Notes: generated from the sequence alone by a model not told the origin. DNA of 64,000 nucleotides from Enterobacter wuhouensis (GCF_004331265.1 NZ_SJOO01000002.1:186001-250000); one strand, 5' to 3'. Shown: positions 1 through 9,805, counted from the stretch's first letter. Numbers and translations: made by a program.

Positions 1-473
1 TGCGCTTTTTCTCCGGCGTGTACGGCCTGCGCGGCCGGGCGCAGAGCGAGAAAATCCGCCGCATGAGCGACGCCTTCGCGTTAACCAACATTGCCACCCA
101 CGCCACCGACGAGCTGCCGCTCGGCTTTAAGCAGCGGCTGGCGCTCGCCTGCTCGCTGATGCACGAGCCGGACATTCTGTTTCTGGATGAACCGACGTCG
201 GGCGTTGACCCCATTACCCGCCGCGAATTCTGGCTGCATATCAACAGCATGGTGGAGAAAGGCGTTACCGTCATGGTGACCACCCACTTTATGGACGAGG
301 CGGAGTACTGCGACCGCATCGGGCTGGTCTATCGCGGCAAGCTGATTGCCCACGGCACGCCGGACGACCTGAAGGAACAGGCCGCCGACCAGGAGGTCCC
401 GGACCCGACCATGGAGCAGGCGTTTATTACCCTCATCCACGACTGGGATAAGGAGAATGCCCATGCGCAGTAA
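1..473 (+). CDS. ybhF: YbhF, ABC exporter ATPase (3' part only)
   Basis: This is the C-terminal end of the ATP-binding subunit of the YbhFSR exporter; the start lies before the window. The frame is open from the first bases, so the GTG at 18 is not a real start. Visible are a signature-like stretch ([15 protein letters not shown]), Walker B with D-loop ([12 protein letters not shown]) and the switch histidine region ([13 protein letters not shown]). YbhF of E. coli carries two nucleotide-binding domains, and this is the second. The last 11 bp overlap ybhS, which indicates translational coupling. In E. coli the complex is linked to drug efflux and Na+/H+ antiport. Identification by family and gene order is firm. 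Confidence 0.93.
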   Translation, partial: RFFSGVYGLRGRAQSEKIRRMSDAFALTNIATHATDELPLGFKQRLALACSLMHEPDILFLDEPTSGVDPITRREFWLHINSMVEKGVTVMVTTHFMDEAEYCDRIGLVYRGKLIAHGTPDDLKEQAADQEVPDPTMEQAFITLIHDWDKENAHAQ

Positions 474-1596
474 CGCCATTTCGTGGCGCAGGGTGCGCGC
501 CCTGTGCGTCAAAGAGACGCGCCAGATCGTGCGCGATCCCAGCAGCTGGCTGATTGCGGTGGTGATCCCCCTGCTGCTGCTGTTTATCTTTGGCTACGGC
601 ATTAACCTCGACTCCAGCAAGCTGCGGGTCGGCATCCTGCTGGAGCAGCAGAGCGAAGAGGCGCTGGACTTTACCCACGCCATGACCGGCTCGCCCTACA
701 TCGACGCCACCATCAGCGACAGCCGGCAGGAATTGATCCAGAAAATGCAGGCAGGGAAAATTCGCGGCCTGATCGTCATTCCGGTGGATTTCGCCGCCAA
801 CATGGCCCGCTCGGGCGCCGATGCGCCGATTCAGGTCATCACCGACGGCAGCGAGCCGAACACCGCCAACTTTGTGCAGGGCTACGCGGAGGGGATCTGG
901 CAACTGTGGCAGATGCAGCGCGCGGAAGACCGGGGGGAGACGTTTGAACCGCTGATCGACGTGCAGACGCGCTACTGGTTTAACCCCGCCGCCATCAGCC
1001 AGCACTTTATTATTCCGGGCGCGGTGACGATCATCATGACGGTGATCGGCGCGATCCTGACCTCGCTGGTGATTGCCCGCGAATGGGAGCGCGGCACCAT
1101 GGAGGCGCTGCTTTCCACCGAAGTGACGCGCGTCGAGCTACTGCTCTGCAAGCTTATCCCCTACTACTTCCTCGGCATGCTGGCGATGTTGCTCTGTATG
1201 CTGGTTGCCGTCTTTATCCTCGGCGTGCCGTACCGCGGTTCGCTGGTGCTGCTGTTCTTTATCACCAGCCTGTTTTTACTCAGCACGCTGGGCATGGGGC
1301 TGCTGATTTCCACCGTTACCCGCAACCAGTTCAACGCCGCGCAGGTGGCGCTTAATGCCGCTTTCCTGCCGTCGATTATGCTCTCCGGGTTTATCTTCCA
1401 GATAGACAGTATGCCCGCCGTCATCCGCGCCGTGACCTACATTATTCCGGCGCGTTACTTCGTGAGCACGCTGCAAAGCCTGTTTCTGGCGGGGAATATT
1501 CCGGTGGTGCTGATTATCAACACCCTGTTTTTGATGGCGTCGGCGGTGATGTTTATCGGGCTGACGTGGATGAAAACGAAAAGAAGATTAGATTAG
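463..1596 (+). CDS. ybhS: YbhS, ABC-2 type exporter permease
   Basis: Inner-membrane permease of the YbhFSR exporter, of the ABC-2 family. An N-terminal membrane anchor (about residues 25-45, rich in V, I and L) is followed by a large periplasmic domain and five to six membrane segments in the C-terminal half. The 377-residue length equals the E. coli protein. Two ATGs lie in frame at 457 and 463. The AAGGAG at 450-455 is only 1 nt from the first but 7 nt from the second, so 463 is chosen. It overlaps ybhF by 11 bp. The partner ybhR follows after an intervening REP element. Confidence 0.94.
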   Translation: MRSNAISWRRVRALCVKETRQIVRDPSSWLIAVVIPLLLLFIFGYGINLDSSKLRVGILLEQQSEEALDFTHAMTGSPYIDATISDSRQELIQKMQAGKIRGLIVIPVDFAANMARSGADAPIQVITDGSEPNTANFVQGYAEGIWQLWQMQRAEDRGETFEPLIDVQTRYWFNPAAISQHFIIPGAVTIIMTVIGAILTSLVIAREWERGTMEALLSTEVTRVELLLCKLIPYYFLGMLAMLLCMLVAVFILGVPYRGSLVLLFFITSLFLLSTLGMGLLISTVTRNQFNAAQVALNAAFLPSIMLSGFIFQIDSMPAVIRAVTYIIPARYFVSTLQSLFLAGNIPVVLIINTLFLMASAVMFIGLTWMKTKRRLD

Positions 1597-1608
1597 CCAT
1601 CGGATTTT

Positions 1609-1640
1609 GTAGGTCGGGTAAGCGCAAGCGCCACCCGACA
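1609..1640. repeat. REP element between ybhS and ybhR
   Basis: A short imperfect palindrome runs from GTAGGTCGGGTAAGCG to CGCCACCCGACA. It is nearly the reverse complement of the repeat at 45573-45606. It sits inside an operon and directly abuts the ybhR ribosome binding site. In transcripts it would form a stem-loop between two genes of one complex. Confidence 0.85.
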
Positions 1641-1653
1641 GGAGGACGACGCG

Positions 1654-2760
1654 ATGTTTCACCGTTTATGGACACTGATCCGCAAAGAACTGCAATCCCT
1701 GCTGCGCGAGCCGCAAACCCGCGCCATACTGGTGCTGCCGGTGCTGATCCAGGTTTTACTGTTCCCGTTTGCCGCTACCCTTGAGGTGACCAACGCCACC
1801 ATTGCCATTTACAACGAAGATAACGGCAAACACGCCGTCGAGCTGACCCAGCGCTTTGCCCGCGCGAAGGCCTTCACCCACATCCTGCTGCTGAAAAGCC
1901 CGCAGGAGATCCAGCCGACCATCGACACGCAAAAGGCCCTGCTGCTGGTGCGATTCCCGGCGGATTTTTCCCGCAATCTGGACACCTTCCAGACCGCGCC
2001 GATGCAGCTGATCCTCGACGGGCGTAACTCTAACAGCGCCCAGATAGCGGCCAACTATCTGCAGCAGGTGGTGAAGGATTATCAGCAGGAGCTGATGCAG
2101 GGAAAACCTAAGCCCAACAACAGCGAGCTGGTGGTGCGCAACTGGTACAACCCGAATCTGGACTACAAGTGGTTTGTGGTGCCGTCGCTGATCGCCATGA
2201 TCACCACCATCGGGGTGATGATCGTGACGTCATTGTCCGTGGCGCGCGAGCGCGAACAGGGCACGCTGGACCAGCTGCTGGTGTCCCCACTCGCCACCTG
2301 GCAGATTTTCGTCGGCAAAGCGGTTCCGGCGCTGATTGTGGCGACGTTCCAGGCCACCATCGTGCTGGGCGTGGGGATCTTTGCTTACCAGATCCCGTTC
2401 GCCGGATCGCTGGCGCTGTTTTACTTCACGATGCTGATTTACGGGCTGTCCCTGGTGGGATTCGGGCTGCTGATTTCGGCGCTCTGCTCCACGCAGCAGC
2501 AGGCGTTTATCGGGGTATTCGTCTTTATGATGCCGGCGATTTTGCTCTCAGGGTACGTCTCCCCCGTCGAGAATATGCCGGTGTGGCTGCAGGATATAAC
2601 GTGGATTAACCCGATTCGTCACTTCACGGATATCACCAAGCAGATCTATCTTAAAGATGCGAGTCTGGACATTGTCTGGGGAAGTTTGTGGCCGCTACTG
2701 GTCATAGCGGCCACGACGGGCTCAGTGGCCTATGCGATGTTTAGACGAAACATTGCGTAG
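1654..2760 (+). CDS. ybhR: YbhR, ABC-2 type exporter permease
   Basis: Second permease of the YbhFSR exporter, paralogous to YbhS and 368 residues as in E. coli. It shows the same plan: an N-terminal membrane anchor, a periplasmic domain to about residue 170, then several hydrophobic segments including the family stretch [16 protein letters not shown]. The start is supported by AGGAGG at 1640-1645, 8 nt upstream. That Shine-Dalgarno site is formed at the edge of the REP element. The last 39 bp overlap the 3' end of ybhQ on the other strand, so the two transcripts would be complementary at their ends. Confidence 0.94.
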   Translation: MFHRLWTLIRKELQSLLREPQTRAILVLPVLIQVLLFPFAATLEVTNATIAIYNEDNGKHAVELTQRFARAKAFTHILLLKSPQEIQPTIDTQKALLLVRFPADFSRNLDTFQTAPMQLILDGRNSNSAQIAANYLQQVVKDYQQELMQGKPKPNNSELVVRNWYNPNLDYKWFVVPSLIAMITTIGVMIVTSLSVAREREQGTLDQLLVSPLATWQIFVGKAVPALIVATFQATIVLGVGIFAYQIPFAGSLALFYFTMLIYGLSLVGFGLLISALCSTQQQAFIGVFVFMMPAILLSGYVSPVENMPVWLQDITWINPIRHFTDITKQIYLKDASLDIVWGSLWPLLVIAATTGSVAYAMFRRNIA

Positions 2761-3132
2761 CTTTTTCTCTTTGGTCAGCAAAGAGACAACCGCAGGCCCT
2801 GCGAGGATAGCCAGACCCGCCAGGGCCAGCAGCAGGTTGTTTTGCAGCACGCGTGACAGCAGCCACAGGACGATCATTGCCGCACCAAAATACCAGGTGG
2901 TGGTGAGCTCTTCGAGCACATCACCCACTTCACGCCAGCGCGCCTCATGATGGCGCTGCAAGAACAGCATCGACAGCACGGTCACGCCGTAAATCACACA
3001 TAACCCTAAGCCAACACGCACCAGCGTGCCGCTCATCCAGCCCATCACCAGTACGGCCACGACCAGTAAATGCAACATTATCTGCCAGCAACTAAGACCC
3101 GTTGCGACACGAACACGTTGTTGCCACTTCAT
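2722..3132 (-). CDS. ybhQ: YbhQ, small inner-membrane protein
   Basis: A 136-residue protein of unknown function, the same length as E. coli YbhQ and with the same start ([16 protein letters not shown]). About four hydrophobic segments are visible (roughly residues 15-35, 40-58, 78-92 and 98-115), with a basic C-terminal tail, so it should be an integral inner-membrane protein. No catalytic motif is apparent. It is transcribed against ybhR and overlaps its end by 39 bp. It is divergent from ybhP, with a 133-bp gap that must hold both promoters. Confidence 0.9.
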   Translation of the reverse strand: MKWQQRVRVATGLSCWQIMLHLLVVAVLVMGWMSGTLVRVGLGLCVIYGVTVLSMLFLQRHHEARWREVGDVLEELTTTWYFGAAMIVLWLLSRVLQNNLLLALAGLAILAGPAVVSLLTKEKKLRNVSSKHRIGH

Positions 3133-3265
3133 GGCTTCTCTCCTGAAGGATTTTTATCTGCTAGTTCAGACTACCGCACTTTACGGAAAATTCCGTAACA
3201 CCGCACCTTTTTGTGACGCCGACTACACTTTATTTTCATCAGGATAATGACCCTGGAAGGTGCAT

Positions 3266-4027
3266 ATGACTCATAAAACGCAGCATTTCTCGCTTAAGGT
3301 GCTGACGATAAACATTCATAAGGGCTTCACAGCATTTAACCGTCGCTTCATGTTACCGGAGCTACGCGACGCCGTGCGCACCGTCAGCGCGGACATCGTC
3401 TGCCTGCAGGAGGTGATGGGCGCGCACGACGTACACCCAATGCATGTCGAAAACTGGCCCGACACGCCGCACTATGAATTTCTGGCCGATACGATGTGGA
3501 GTGATTACGCCTACGGACGCAACGCCGTCTACCCGGAAGGCCATCACGGCAATGCCGTGCTGTCACGTTTTCCCATCGAATATTACGAAAATCGCGACGT
3601 CTCCGTGGGGGAAAGCGAAAAGCGCGGGCTGCTATACTGCCGTATCACGCCCCCGGATCTGGCGTTCCCTGTTCATGTCGGCTGCGTGCATCTCGGGCTG
3701 CGCGAAGAGCACCGTCAGGCGCAGCTGCAGATGCTGGCCGACTGGAGCAACGCGCTGCCGGAAGGTGAACCGGTGGTCGTCGCTGGCGATTTTAACGACT
3801 GGCGGCAGCGGGCCAACCATCCGTTAAAGGTAAACGCCGGGCTGGAGGAGATTTTCACCCGCGCCAATGGTCGGCCTGCGCGGACGTTCCCGGTGCGTTT
3901 CCCCCTGCTGCGCCTTGACCGCATCTATGTGAAAAACGCCCATGCCAGCAGCCCTACCGCGCTGGCGTTACTCAACTGGCGACATTTATCAGACCATGCC
4001 CCGCTGAGCGCGGAGATCCACTTATGA
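3266..4027 (+). CDS. ybhP: YbhP, endonuclease/exonuclease/phosphatase-family protein
   Basis: Belongs to the metal-dependent endonuclease/exonuclease/phosphatase superfamily. Its motifs appear in order: the N-terminal NIHKG, the metal-ligand motif LQEVMG near residue 45, AGDFNDWR near 175, and the terminal [10 protein letters not shown]. Its substrate is not established. An in-frame GTG at 3260 lies within the GGAAGG Shine-Dalgarno sequence (3255-3260), so the ATG at 3266 is chosen. This gives 253 residues as in E. coli. It is the first gene of ybhP-clsB-ybhN, whose stop and start codons overlap (ATGA at 4024). That context suggests a role connected with phospholipids. Confidence 0.92.
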   Translation: MTHKTQHFSLKVLTINIHKGFTAFNRRFMLPELRDAVRTVSADIVCLQEVMGAHDVHPMHVENWPDTPHYEFLADTMWSDYAYGRNAVYPEGHHGNAVLSRFPIEYYENRDVSVGESEKRGLLYCRITPPDLAFPVHVGCVHLGLREEHRQAQLQMLADWSNALPEGEPVVVAGDFNDWRQRANHPLKVNAGLEEIFTRANGRPARTFPVRFPLLRLDRIYVKNAHASSPTALALLNWRHLSDHAPLSAEIHL

Positions 4028-5262
4028 AATGTACATGGCAGGAAGGAAACCGCATTACGCTGCTGGAAAATGGCGATAACTTTTATCCGGCGGTCTTTGA
4101 GGCCATTAGCCACGCGCAGCAGAAAGTCTTTCTTGAAACCTTTATCTGGTTTGAGGACAACGTGGGCAAGCAGCTGCACAGCGCGCTGCTGCATGCCGCC
4201 CAGCGCGGTATAACCATCGAGGTTCTGCTCGACGGGTACGGTTCGCCCGACCTTAGCGATGAATTTGTTAACGAGCTTACCTCCGCAGGCGTGGTGTTCC
4301 GCTACTACGATCCCGGCCCGCGTCTGTTCGGCATGCGCACGAATCTGTTCCGCCGTATGCACCGCAAAATTGTCGTGGTGGACGAAACGGTGGCGTTCGT
4401 GGGCGGCATTAACTACTCCGCCGAGCATATGTCGGATTACGGTCCTGAGGCGAAGCAGGACTACGCGATCCGCATTGAAGGGCCGGTGGTTCAGGACATT
4501 CAGCTATTCGTACTGGAAAACTTACCCGGCAAAGAGGCCGCGCGCCGCTGGTGGCGACGTCGTCATCACCCGGAAGAGAACCGCAGGCCCGGTGAGGCCC
4601 AGGCGCTGTTTGTCTGGCGGGACAACGAGGAGCATCGGGACGATATCGAGCGGCATTACCTCAAAATGCTGGCGAACGCGAAGCGTGAGGTGATTATCGC
4701 CAACGCCTACTTCTTCCCCGGCTACCGTATTTTGCACGCCATGCGCAATGCGGCCCGACGCGGCGTGAGCGTGAAGCTTATCGTGCAGGGCGAGCCCGAT
4801 ATGCCGATTGTGAAGGTGGGCGCGCGCCTGCTGTATCGCTATCTGGTCAAGAGCGGCGTTCAGATATATGAATACCGCCGCCGCCCGCTTCACGGCAAAG
4901 TGGCCCTGATGGATGACCACTGGGCAACCGTGGGTTCCAGCAACCTCGATCCGCTGAGCCTGTCGCTCAATCTGGAGGCGAACCTGATCATCCACGATCG
5001 CCAGTTTAATCATACCCTGCGCGAAAACCTTCAGGGGCTGATCGACAAGGACTGCGTGCGGGTGGATCAATCCATGGTGCCAAAACGCAGCTGGTGGAAC
5101 GTTGGCGTCGGCGTGGTGGTGTTCCACTTCCTGCGCCACTTCCCGGCCATGGTCGGCTGGCTGCCCGCGCACACGCCGAAGCTTGCGCAGGTGGACCCGC
5201 CGGTTCAGCCCGAAATGGAAACCCAGGACCGCGTTGAGGCGGAAGACGGAGGGAAAACCTGA
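4024..5262 (+). CDS. clsB: Cardiolipin synthase B
   Basis: Phospholipase D superfamily enzyme that makes cardiolipin or phosphatidylglycerol at the inner membrane. Two HKD motifs (HxK followed by D) are visible: H113, K115, D120 in MHRKIVVVD, and H290, K292, D297 in LHGKVALMD. Each is followed by a glycine-rich turn (FVGG, VGSSN). The length of 412 residues matches E. coli ClsB (413). There is no N-terminal membrane pair, which separates it from ClsA. It overlaps ybhP by 4 bp and ybhN by 1 bp. E. coli ClsB has been shown to work without YbhP, so the other operon members are not needed for catalysis. Confidence 0.96.
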   Translation: MKCTWQEGNRITLLENGDNFYPAVFEAISHAQQKVFLETFIWFEDNVGKQLHSALLHAAQRGITIEVLLDGYGSPDLSDEFVNELTSAGVVFRYYDPGPRLFGMRTNLFRRMHRKIVVVDETVAFVGGINYSAEHMSDYGPEAKQDYAIRIEGPVVQDIQLFVLENLPGKEAARRWWRRRHHPEENRRPGEAQALFVWRDNEEHRDDIERHYLKMLANAKREVIIANAYFFPGYRILHAMRNAARRGVSVKLIVQGEPDMPIVKVGARLLYRYLVKSGVQIYEYRRRPLHGKVALMDDHWATVGSSNLDPLSLSLNLEANLIIHDRQFNHTLRENLQGLIDKDCVRVDQSMVPKRSWWNVGVGVVVFHFLRHFPAMVGWLPAHTPKLAQVDPPVQPEMETQDRVEAEDGGKT

Positions 5263-6224
5263 TGTCAAAATCTCATCCACGCTGGCGTGTGGCGAAGAAA
5301 ATCCTCACCTGGCTGTTCTTTATTGCCGTCGCGGTGCTGCTGGTGGTATACGCCCAAAAAGTTGACTGGGAAGAGGTGTGGAAGGTTATCCGCAACTACA
5401 ACCGGACGGTGCTGCTGGGCGCCGTTGGGCTGGTCATCGTGAGCTACCTGATGTACGGCTGTTATGACCTGCTGGGCCGCGCCTACTGCGGCCACAAGCT
5501 GGCCAAGCGGCAGGTTATGCTGGTGTCGTTTATCTGTTACGCCTTCAACCTGACGCTGAGCACCTGGGTCGGCGGGATTGGCATGCGCTATCGCCTTTAC
5601 TCGCGCCTCGGCCTGCCTGGCGGGACCATTACGCGCATTTTCTCGTTAAGCATCACCACCAACTGGCTGGGCTATATTTTGCTCGGCGGCGTGATCTTCA
5701 CCATCGGCGTGGTGCAGCTGCCCGCGCACTGGTATATCGATGAAACCACGCTGCGGATTTTAGGCTTCGTGCTGCTGCTGATCATCGCCGTTTACCTGTG
5801 GGCCTGCGCCTTTGCCAAGCGTCGGCATATGACCATCAAAGGGCAAAAGCTGGTGCTGCCCTCGTGGAAGTTCGCGGTGCTACAGATGGTGGTCTCCAGC
5901 GCCAACTGGATGGCGATGGGGGCGATTATCTGGCTATTAATTGGTGAAGACGTGAACTACTTCTTCGTGCTCGGGGTGCTGCTGGTGAGCAGTATCGCTG
6001 GCGTGATTGTCCACATACCGGCGGGGATCGGCGTGCTGGAAGCGGTGTTTATCGCGCTGCTTGCGGGGGAACATGTTTCTCAGGGGACAATCATCGCCGC
6101 CCTGCTGGCGTACCGCATGATTTATTACTTCCTGCCGCTGGCGCTGGCGACGGTCTGTTATCTGGCGCTGGAGAGTCGGGCGAAGAAGCTGCGGGCGAAG
6201 AATGAGAAGGCAATGGCAAAATAA
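5262..6224 (+). CDS. ybhN: YbhN, UPF0104-family membrane protein
   Basis: Integral membrane protein of 320 residues with about eight hydrophobic segments and a basic, Ala/Lys-rich C-terminus. It belongs to the lysylphosphatidylglycerol synthase transmembrane (UPF0104) family. Conserved stretches include LSTWVGGIGMRYRLY and HIPAGIGVLEAVF. The biochemical function is unknown, but linkage to clsB suggests involvement in membrane lipid handling. The start codon overlaps the clsB stop (TGATG at 5260-5264). Transcription runs into the inverted repeat at 6229-6324, opposite ybhL. Confidence 0.92.
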   Translation: MSKSHPRWRVAKKILTWLFFIAVAVLLVVYAQKVDWEEVWKVIRNYNRTVLLGAVGLVIVSYLMYGCYDLLGRAYCGHKLAKRQVMLVSFICYAFNLTLSTWVGGIGMRYRLYSRLGLPGGTITRIFSLSITTNWLGYILLGGVIFTIGVVQLPAHWYIDETTLRILGFVLLLIIAVYLWACAFAKRRHMTIKGQKLVLPSWKFAVLQMVVSSANWMAMGAIIWLLIGEDVNYFFVLGVLLVSSIAGVIVHIPAGIGVLEAVFIALLAGEHVSQGTIIAALLAYRMIYYFLPLALATVCYLALESRAKKLRAKNEKAMAK

Positions 6225-6228
6225 AAGC

Positions 6229-6324
6229 CCCCCTCACCCCGGCCCTCTCCCCATAGGGGCGAGGGAGAAAAGACCGCACCTTGCAATCCCCTCTCCCCTA
6301 TGGGGAGAGGGTTAGGGTGAGGGG
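6229..6324. repeat. Long inverted repeat (CCCTCACCC family), copy 1, full
   Basis: Left arm (about 6230-6266) reads CCCCTCACCCCGGCCCTCTC and continues with CCCATAGGGG. Right arm (6288-6324) ends GGGTTAGGGTGAGGGG. The arms are near-complementary over about 36 bases, and each also contains a small self-complementary CCCC-TA-GGGG core. It fills the whole gap between the converging genes ybhN and ybhL. Related copies lie at 11082-11117 (half) and 20127-20210 (full). It may act as a bidirectional transcription barrier. Confidence 0.85.
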
Positions 6325-6329
6325 CAATT

Positions 6330-7037
6330 TTAACGACGGTTGCCCATAATACGCAGCAGCATCAGGAACAGGTTGATGAAGTCGAGATAGAGCGTCAGCG
6401 CACCGACAATCGAGTATTTGCGCAGCGTTGAGCTGTCGCGCACGTCAATCTGCTCGCCGATGTTCTTCAGCTTCTGGGTGTCGTAGGCCGTCAGCCCGAC
6501 GAAGACCACCACCCCAATGTAGGTTACGGCCCACATCAGCGCTTCGCTCTTCAGCCACAGGTTCACCAGCGACGCCAGCACGATCCCTATCAGCCCCATA
6601 AACAGCATGCTGCCAAAACCGCTCAGATCACGCTTGGTGGTGTAGCCGTAGAGGCTCATCGCGCCAAACATCCCGCCGGTCACCACAAACGTGCTGGCGA
6701 TGGAGGCGTAGGTATAGGCGATAAAAATACTGGAGAGCGTAAGCCCGGTCAGCACCGAATAGAGCATAAACAGCGTGGTTGCCATGCCGGCGCTGAGCTT
6801 ATGCACCATACCGGAAAGGACAAAAACAACCGCCAGCTGGGCAATGATCAGGCCAAAGAAGGTTACTTTGCTTGAGAAGATAAACATCATGACTTCTGGC
6901 GTATTTGCCGCATACCACGCGATAAACGCGGTAAGCAGCAGGCCGACCGTCATCCAGCCGTACACCTGAGCCATATACGTCTGCAGGCCGCTACGGGTCT
7001 GCTGTACTATCGAATCGGAACGCGGAAATCGGTCCAT
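6330..7037 (-). CDS. ybhL: YbhL, Bax inhibitor-1 family membrane protein
   Basis: Integral inner-membrane protein of the BI-1/TMBIM family, 235 residues with seven hydrophobic segments from about residue 25 onward. Typical features are the SSIF segment, YDTQKLK near residue 185 and the terminal LYLDFINLFLMLLRI. Bacterial homologues such as YetJ act as pH-sensitive Ca2+ leak channels, but the role of YbhL is not established. The neighbour ybhM, adjacent in E. coli, is absent here. It starts at ATG 7037, preceded on its strand by AGGAG, and stands alone between the inverted repeat and moaE. Confidence 0.92.
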   Translation of the reverse strand: MDRFPRSDSIVQQTRSGLQTYMAQVYGWMTVGLLLTAFIAWYAANTPEVMMFIFSSKVTFFGLIIAQLAVVFVLSGMVHKLSAGMATTLFMLYSVLTGLTLSSIFIAYTYASIASTFVVTGGMFGAMSLYGYTTKRDLSGFGSMLFMGLIGIVLASLVNLWLKSEALMWAVTYIGVVVFVGLTAYDTQKLKNIGEQIDVRDSSTLRKYSIVGALTLYLDFINLFLMLLRIMGNRR

Positions 7038-7095
7038 GATTCACTCCTGATTAAGTTGACACACACGTTAAGACTAACACATCAAAGTAAACCTG

Positions 7096-7548
7096 TTACC
7101 AACGGCTGGCCGCCTGCTTGTCGCTGTCGCGGGATTCCACCCACCGCTCGCCTTCCGGCGTCGCTTCACGCTTCCAGAAAGGGGCTTTGGTTTTGAGGAA
7201 GTCCATGATGAACTCTCCTGCCGCGAACGCGCTGCTGCGGTGCGCGCTGGTCACTCCGACAAAGACAATCTCCTCGCCTGGCCACATCTCGCCGATGCGG
7301 TGAATAACCGTGACGCGCCCCAGCGCCCAGCGGCCACGCGCCTCGTCAACAATCTCCGCCAGCGATTTTTCCGTCATCCCCGGATAGTGCTCCAGCGTCA
7401 GCGCCTTCACGCTGTCGCCGAGGTTGTGGTTGCGCACTTTGCCGGTGAAGGTGACAACGGCGCCGTCTTCATCGCGTTCCGCCAGCCAGCTGTATTCGGT
7501 CCCCACGTTAAACCGCTCGGGGCTCACCAGAATTCGGGTTTCAGCCAT
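7096..7548 (-). CDS. moaE: Molybdopterin synthase catalytic subunit MoaE
   Basis: Large subunit of molybdopterin synthase, which inserts the dithiolene sulfurs into precursor Z (cPMP) in the cytoplasm using MoaD thiocarboxylate. It has 150 residues, the E. coli length. Family stretches are visible: VTFTGKVRNHN near residue 30, LEHYPGMTEKS near 52, HRIGEMWPGE near 85 and the catalytic-lysine region FLKTKAPFWKRE near 118-128. It is the last gene of moaABCDE, 1 nt after the moaD stop. No obvious terminator follows before ybhL. Confidence 0.97.
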   Translation of the reverse strand: MAETRILVSPERFNVGTEYSWLAERDEDGAVVTFTGKVRNHNLGDSVKALTLEHYPGMTEKSLAEIVDEARGRWALGRVTVIHRIGEMWPGEEIVFVGVTSAHRSSAFAAGEFIMDFLKTKAPFWKREATPEGERWVESRDSDKQAASRW

Positions 7549-7549
7549 C

Positions 7550-7795
7550 TTAGCCCCCCGTTACCGGCGGGAAGAAGGCCACTTCATCGCCTTCCTTCAG
7601 CGGGTGGGTGAACTCCACCAGCGTCTGATTAACGGCTGCCAGCAGCTTGCCCTCGTCCAGCGCCAGCGCCCAGCGGTCGCCTTGCGCGGCCAGATGTGCG
7701 CGCAGCGCGGCAACGTTTTCAAACGGCGCGTCCAGCGTCAGGCTGTCGGTATTGACCAGCTCGCGAACCTGCGCAAAAAAGAGCACTTTAATCAT
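7550..7795 (-). CDS. moaD: Molybdopterin synthase sulfur carrier MoaD
   Basis: Ubiquitin-fold sulfur carrier of 81 residues. Its C-terminal Gly-Gly (PPVTGG) is adenylated by MoeB and converted to a thiocarboxylate for MoaE. A longer open frame extends upstream, but the start [13 protein letters not shown] at 7795 gives the family length. This start overlaps the end of moaC by 8 nt, typical of the operon. Stop and start codons are separated from moaE by a single base. All family hallmarks are intact. Confidence 0.97.
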   Translation of the reverse strand: MIKVLFFAQVRELVNTDSLTLDAPFENVAALRAHLAAQGDRWALALDEGKLLAAVNQTLVEFTHPLKEGDEVAFFPPVTGG

Positions 7796-8273
7796 GGCTG
7801 TCCACCTTAAAATCACCGGATTTGCCGCCGCTTTTCGCCAGCAGGCGCACCGGGCCAATGACCATATCTTTCTGCACGGCCTTGCACATATCGTAGATAG
7901 TCAGCGCCGCCACGGACGCCGCCGTCAGGGCTTCCATCTCAACGCCGGTTTTGCCCGTCAGGCGGCAGAGTGATTCAATGCGCACGCGGCTCTGCTCCGG
8001 CTGCGCCTGCAGGTTCACTTCCACCTTGCTCAGCATCAGCGGGTGGCACAGCGGAATGAGATCCCAGGTGCGCTTGGCGGCCTGAATACCCGCGATACGC
8101 GCGGTGGCAAAGACGTCGCCCTTATGGTGGCTGCCGTCGATAATCATCGCCAGCGTTTCCGGCAGCATGGTGACGAACGCCTCGGCGCGCGCCTCGCGCA
8201 CGGTTTCGGCTTTGGCGGAGACATCCACCATATGCGCTTCACCGGCGGCGTTAATGTGGGTCAGTTGCGACAT
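7788..8273 (-). CDS. moaC: Cyclic pyranopterin monophosphate synthase MoaC
   Basis: Converts the MoaA product 3',8-cyclo-7,8-dihydro-GTP into cPMP, the second step of molybdenum cofactor synthesis. The 161-residue length is identical to E. coli. Characteristic stretches are [16 protein letters not shown] at the N-terminus, [14 protein letters not shown] near residue 73 and [20 protein letters not shown] near 108-128. It lies third in the moa operon, 3 nt after moaB, and overlaps moaD by 8 nt. Confidence 0.97.
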   Translation of the reverse strand: MSQLTHINAAGEAHMVDVSAKAETVREARAEAFVTMLPETLAMIIDGSHHKGDVFATARIAGIQAAKRTWDLIPLCHPLMLSKVEVNLQAQPEQSRVRIESLCRLTGKTGVEMEALTAASVAALTIYDMCKAVQKDMVIGPVRLLAKSGGKSGDFKVDSHD

Positions 8274-8276
8274 AGC

Positions 8277-8789
8277 TTATTTCTTTAAATGGGGATGAAA
8301 GTTACACGGACGGGTGCGGGCATCCAGCTGCGGGGCGATAATGTTTTCCCACGCGGTGCGGCAGGCTTTGGTCGAACCCGGCATGGCGAAGATCAGCGTC
8401 TTGTTCGCCACGCCCGCCACGGCGCGCGACTGGAGCGTGGAGGTGCCAATCTCTTCAAAGGAGAGCATGCGGAACACCTCACCAAAGCCTTCAACCTCGC
8501 GGTCAAACAGCGGGATCAGCGCTTCCGGGGCCTGGTCGCCTGCGGTAAAACCGGTGCCGCCGGTGATCAAGACCACCTGCACCTCATCGCTGGCAATCCA
8601 CTGTGACACCTGCGCGCGAATGGCGTAGCGGTTCTCTTTGACAATGGCTTTATCAACAACTTGGTGCCCGGCCTCGTGAGCCGCCTCGCGCAGCCAGTGG
8701 CCGGAGGTATCGTCCTCTTCACCACGGCGATCGGAAACGGTAAGAATAGCAATGCGTGTCGGGATAAATTCTGCGCTTGCCTGACTCAT
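8277..8789 (-). CDS. moaB: Molybdenum cofactor biosynthesis protein MoaB
   Basis: MogA/MoaB-fold protein of 170 residues. The molybdopterin-binding fold is recognised by ILTVSDRR near the N-terminus and ITGGTGFTAGDQAPEAL near residues 75-92. In E. coli MoaB is dispensable and Mog does the adenylylation, so the exact role remains uncertain despite the clear family. It is second in the operon, 23 nt after the moaA stop. Length and order equal those of E. coli. Confidence 0.95.
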   Translation of the reverse strand: MSQASAEFIPTRIAILTVSDRRGEEDDTSGHWLREAAHEAGHQVVDKAIVKENRYAIRAQVSQWIASDEVQVVLITGGTGFTAGDQAPEALIPLFDREVEGFGEVFRMLSFEEIGTSTLQSRAVAGVANKTLIFAMPGSTKACRTAWENIIAPQLDARTRPCNFHPHLKK

Positions 8790-8812
8790 CTTCTGGTTCC
8801 TTCTAAGACTGT

Positions 8813-9802
8813 TTACCCGCCGATGTAGGACAGGTTCTGAGTAATGCCGGTGTTGCCCTGATGCAGGAAGTGGGTCTGTTTTTTATGCGTCAGCGCTTCA
8901 GAAATGCGCGCTTCAAGCGCCTCCTGCTGAGCGTCGTCTTCCAGCAGATCGCGGAGATCTACGCCGCCGTCCCCAAACAGGCAGAGGTGCAGCTTGCCGA
9001 CGGAGGAGACGCGCAGACGGTTACAGCTGGCGCAGAAGTCTTTCTCATAGGGCATGATGAGCCCAATTTCCCCTTCGTAATCCGGGTGACAAAAGACCTG
9101 CGCCGGGCCGTCGCTGCGCTGGCGGATCTGGTGGATCCAGCCGCGTCTCAGCAGCGCGTCGCGCAGCACCATGCCGGAGATGTGATGACGGCGGAACAGC
9201 TCGCTGCCCTCGCCGGTTTCCATCAGCTCAATAAAGCGCAGCTGAATGCGGCGCGGTTTGATCCACGCCAGGAAGGTGTCCAGCTGATGATGGTTCACAT
9301 CACGCATCAACACCGTGTTGACTTTGACCTTGTCGAATCCGGCGGTGAATGCCGCGTCGATGCCGTCCATCACCTGCTGGAACTTATCCTGTCCGGTAAT
9401 GGCGTGGAACTGTCGCGCATCGAGGCTATCGACGCTGACGTTGATCGCGGTCAGGCCCGCCTCGCGCCAGCTCGCCACGTCGCGCGCCATGCGGTAGCCA
9501 TTGGTGGTAACCGCAATCTGACGGATACGCTCGTTTTCACGCACGGCGGCAATGATGTCGGGGAAATCACGACGCAGTGAGGGCTCCCCACCGGTCAGGC
9601 GGACTTTTTCCGTGCCGAGCTCAGAGAAGGCGCGCGTGACGCGGCGCACTTCATCGACGGAGAGAAAGCCGTTGTTGGTGACCTTACCCGGCCTGTAGCC
9701 GTCGGGAAGGCAGTAGGTGCAACGGAAGTTGCACACGTCGGTAATCGACAGACGTAAGTAGAAAAACTTACGCGCAAAAGCATCAGTAAGTTGTGAAGCC
9801 AT
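8813..9802 (-). CDS. moaA: GTP 3',8-cyclase MoaA
   Basis: Radical SAM enzyme that starts molybdenum cofactor synthesis by cyclising GTP. The SAM cluster motif is C24, C28, C31 (CNFRCTYC). The second cluster region is FCASCNRLR followed by a third Cys in KLHLCLF, and the protein ends with the Gly-Gly tail (SYIGG) needed for activity. An open frame extends 11 codons further upstream, but [12 protein letters not shown] at 9802 gives the 329 residues of E. coli. The upstream codons also fall in the conserved riboswitch. It is first gene of the operon, preceded by a Moco-type leader and a ModE box. Confidence 0.97.
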   Translation of the reverse strand: MASQLTDAFARKFFYLRLSITDVCNFRCTYCLPDGYRPGKVTNNGFLSVDEVRRVTRAFSELGTEKVRLTGGEPSLRRDFPDIIAAVRENERIRQIAVTTNGYRMARDVASWREAGLTAINVSVDSLDARQFHAITGQDKFQQVMDGIDAAFTAGFDKVKVNTVLMRDVNHHQLDTFLAWIKPRRIQLRFIELMETGEGSELFRRHHISGMVLRDALLRRGWIHQIRQRSDGPAQVFCHPDYEGEIGLIMPYEKDFCASCNRLRVSSVGKLHLCLFGDGGVDLRDLLEDDAQQEALEARISEALTHKKQTHFLHQGNTGITQNLSYIGG

Positions 9803-9805
9803 GTA

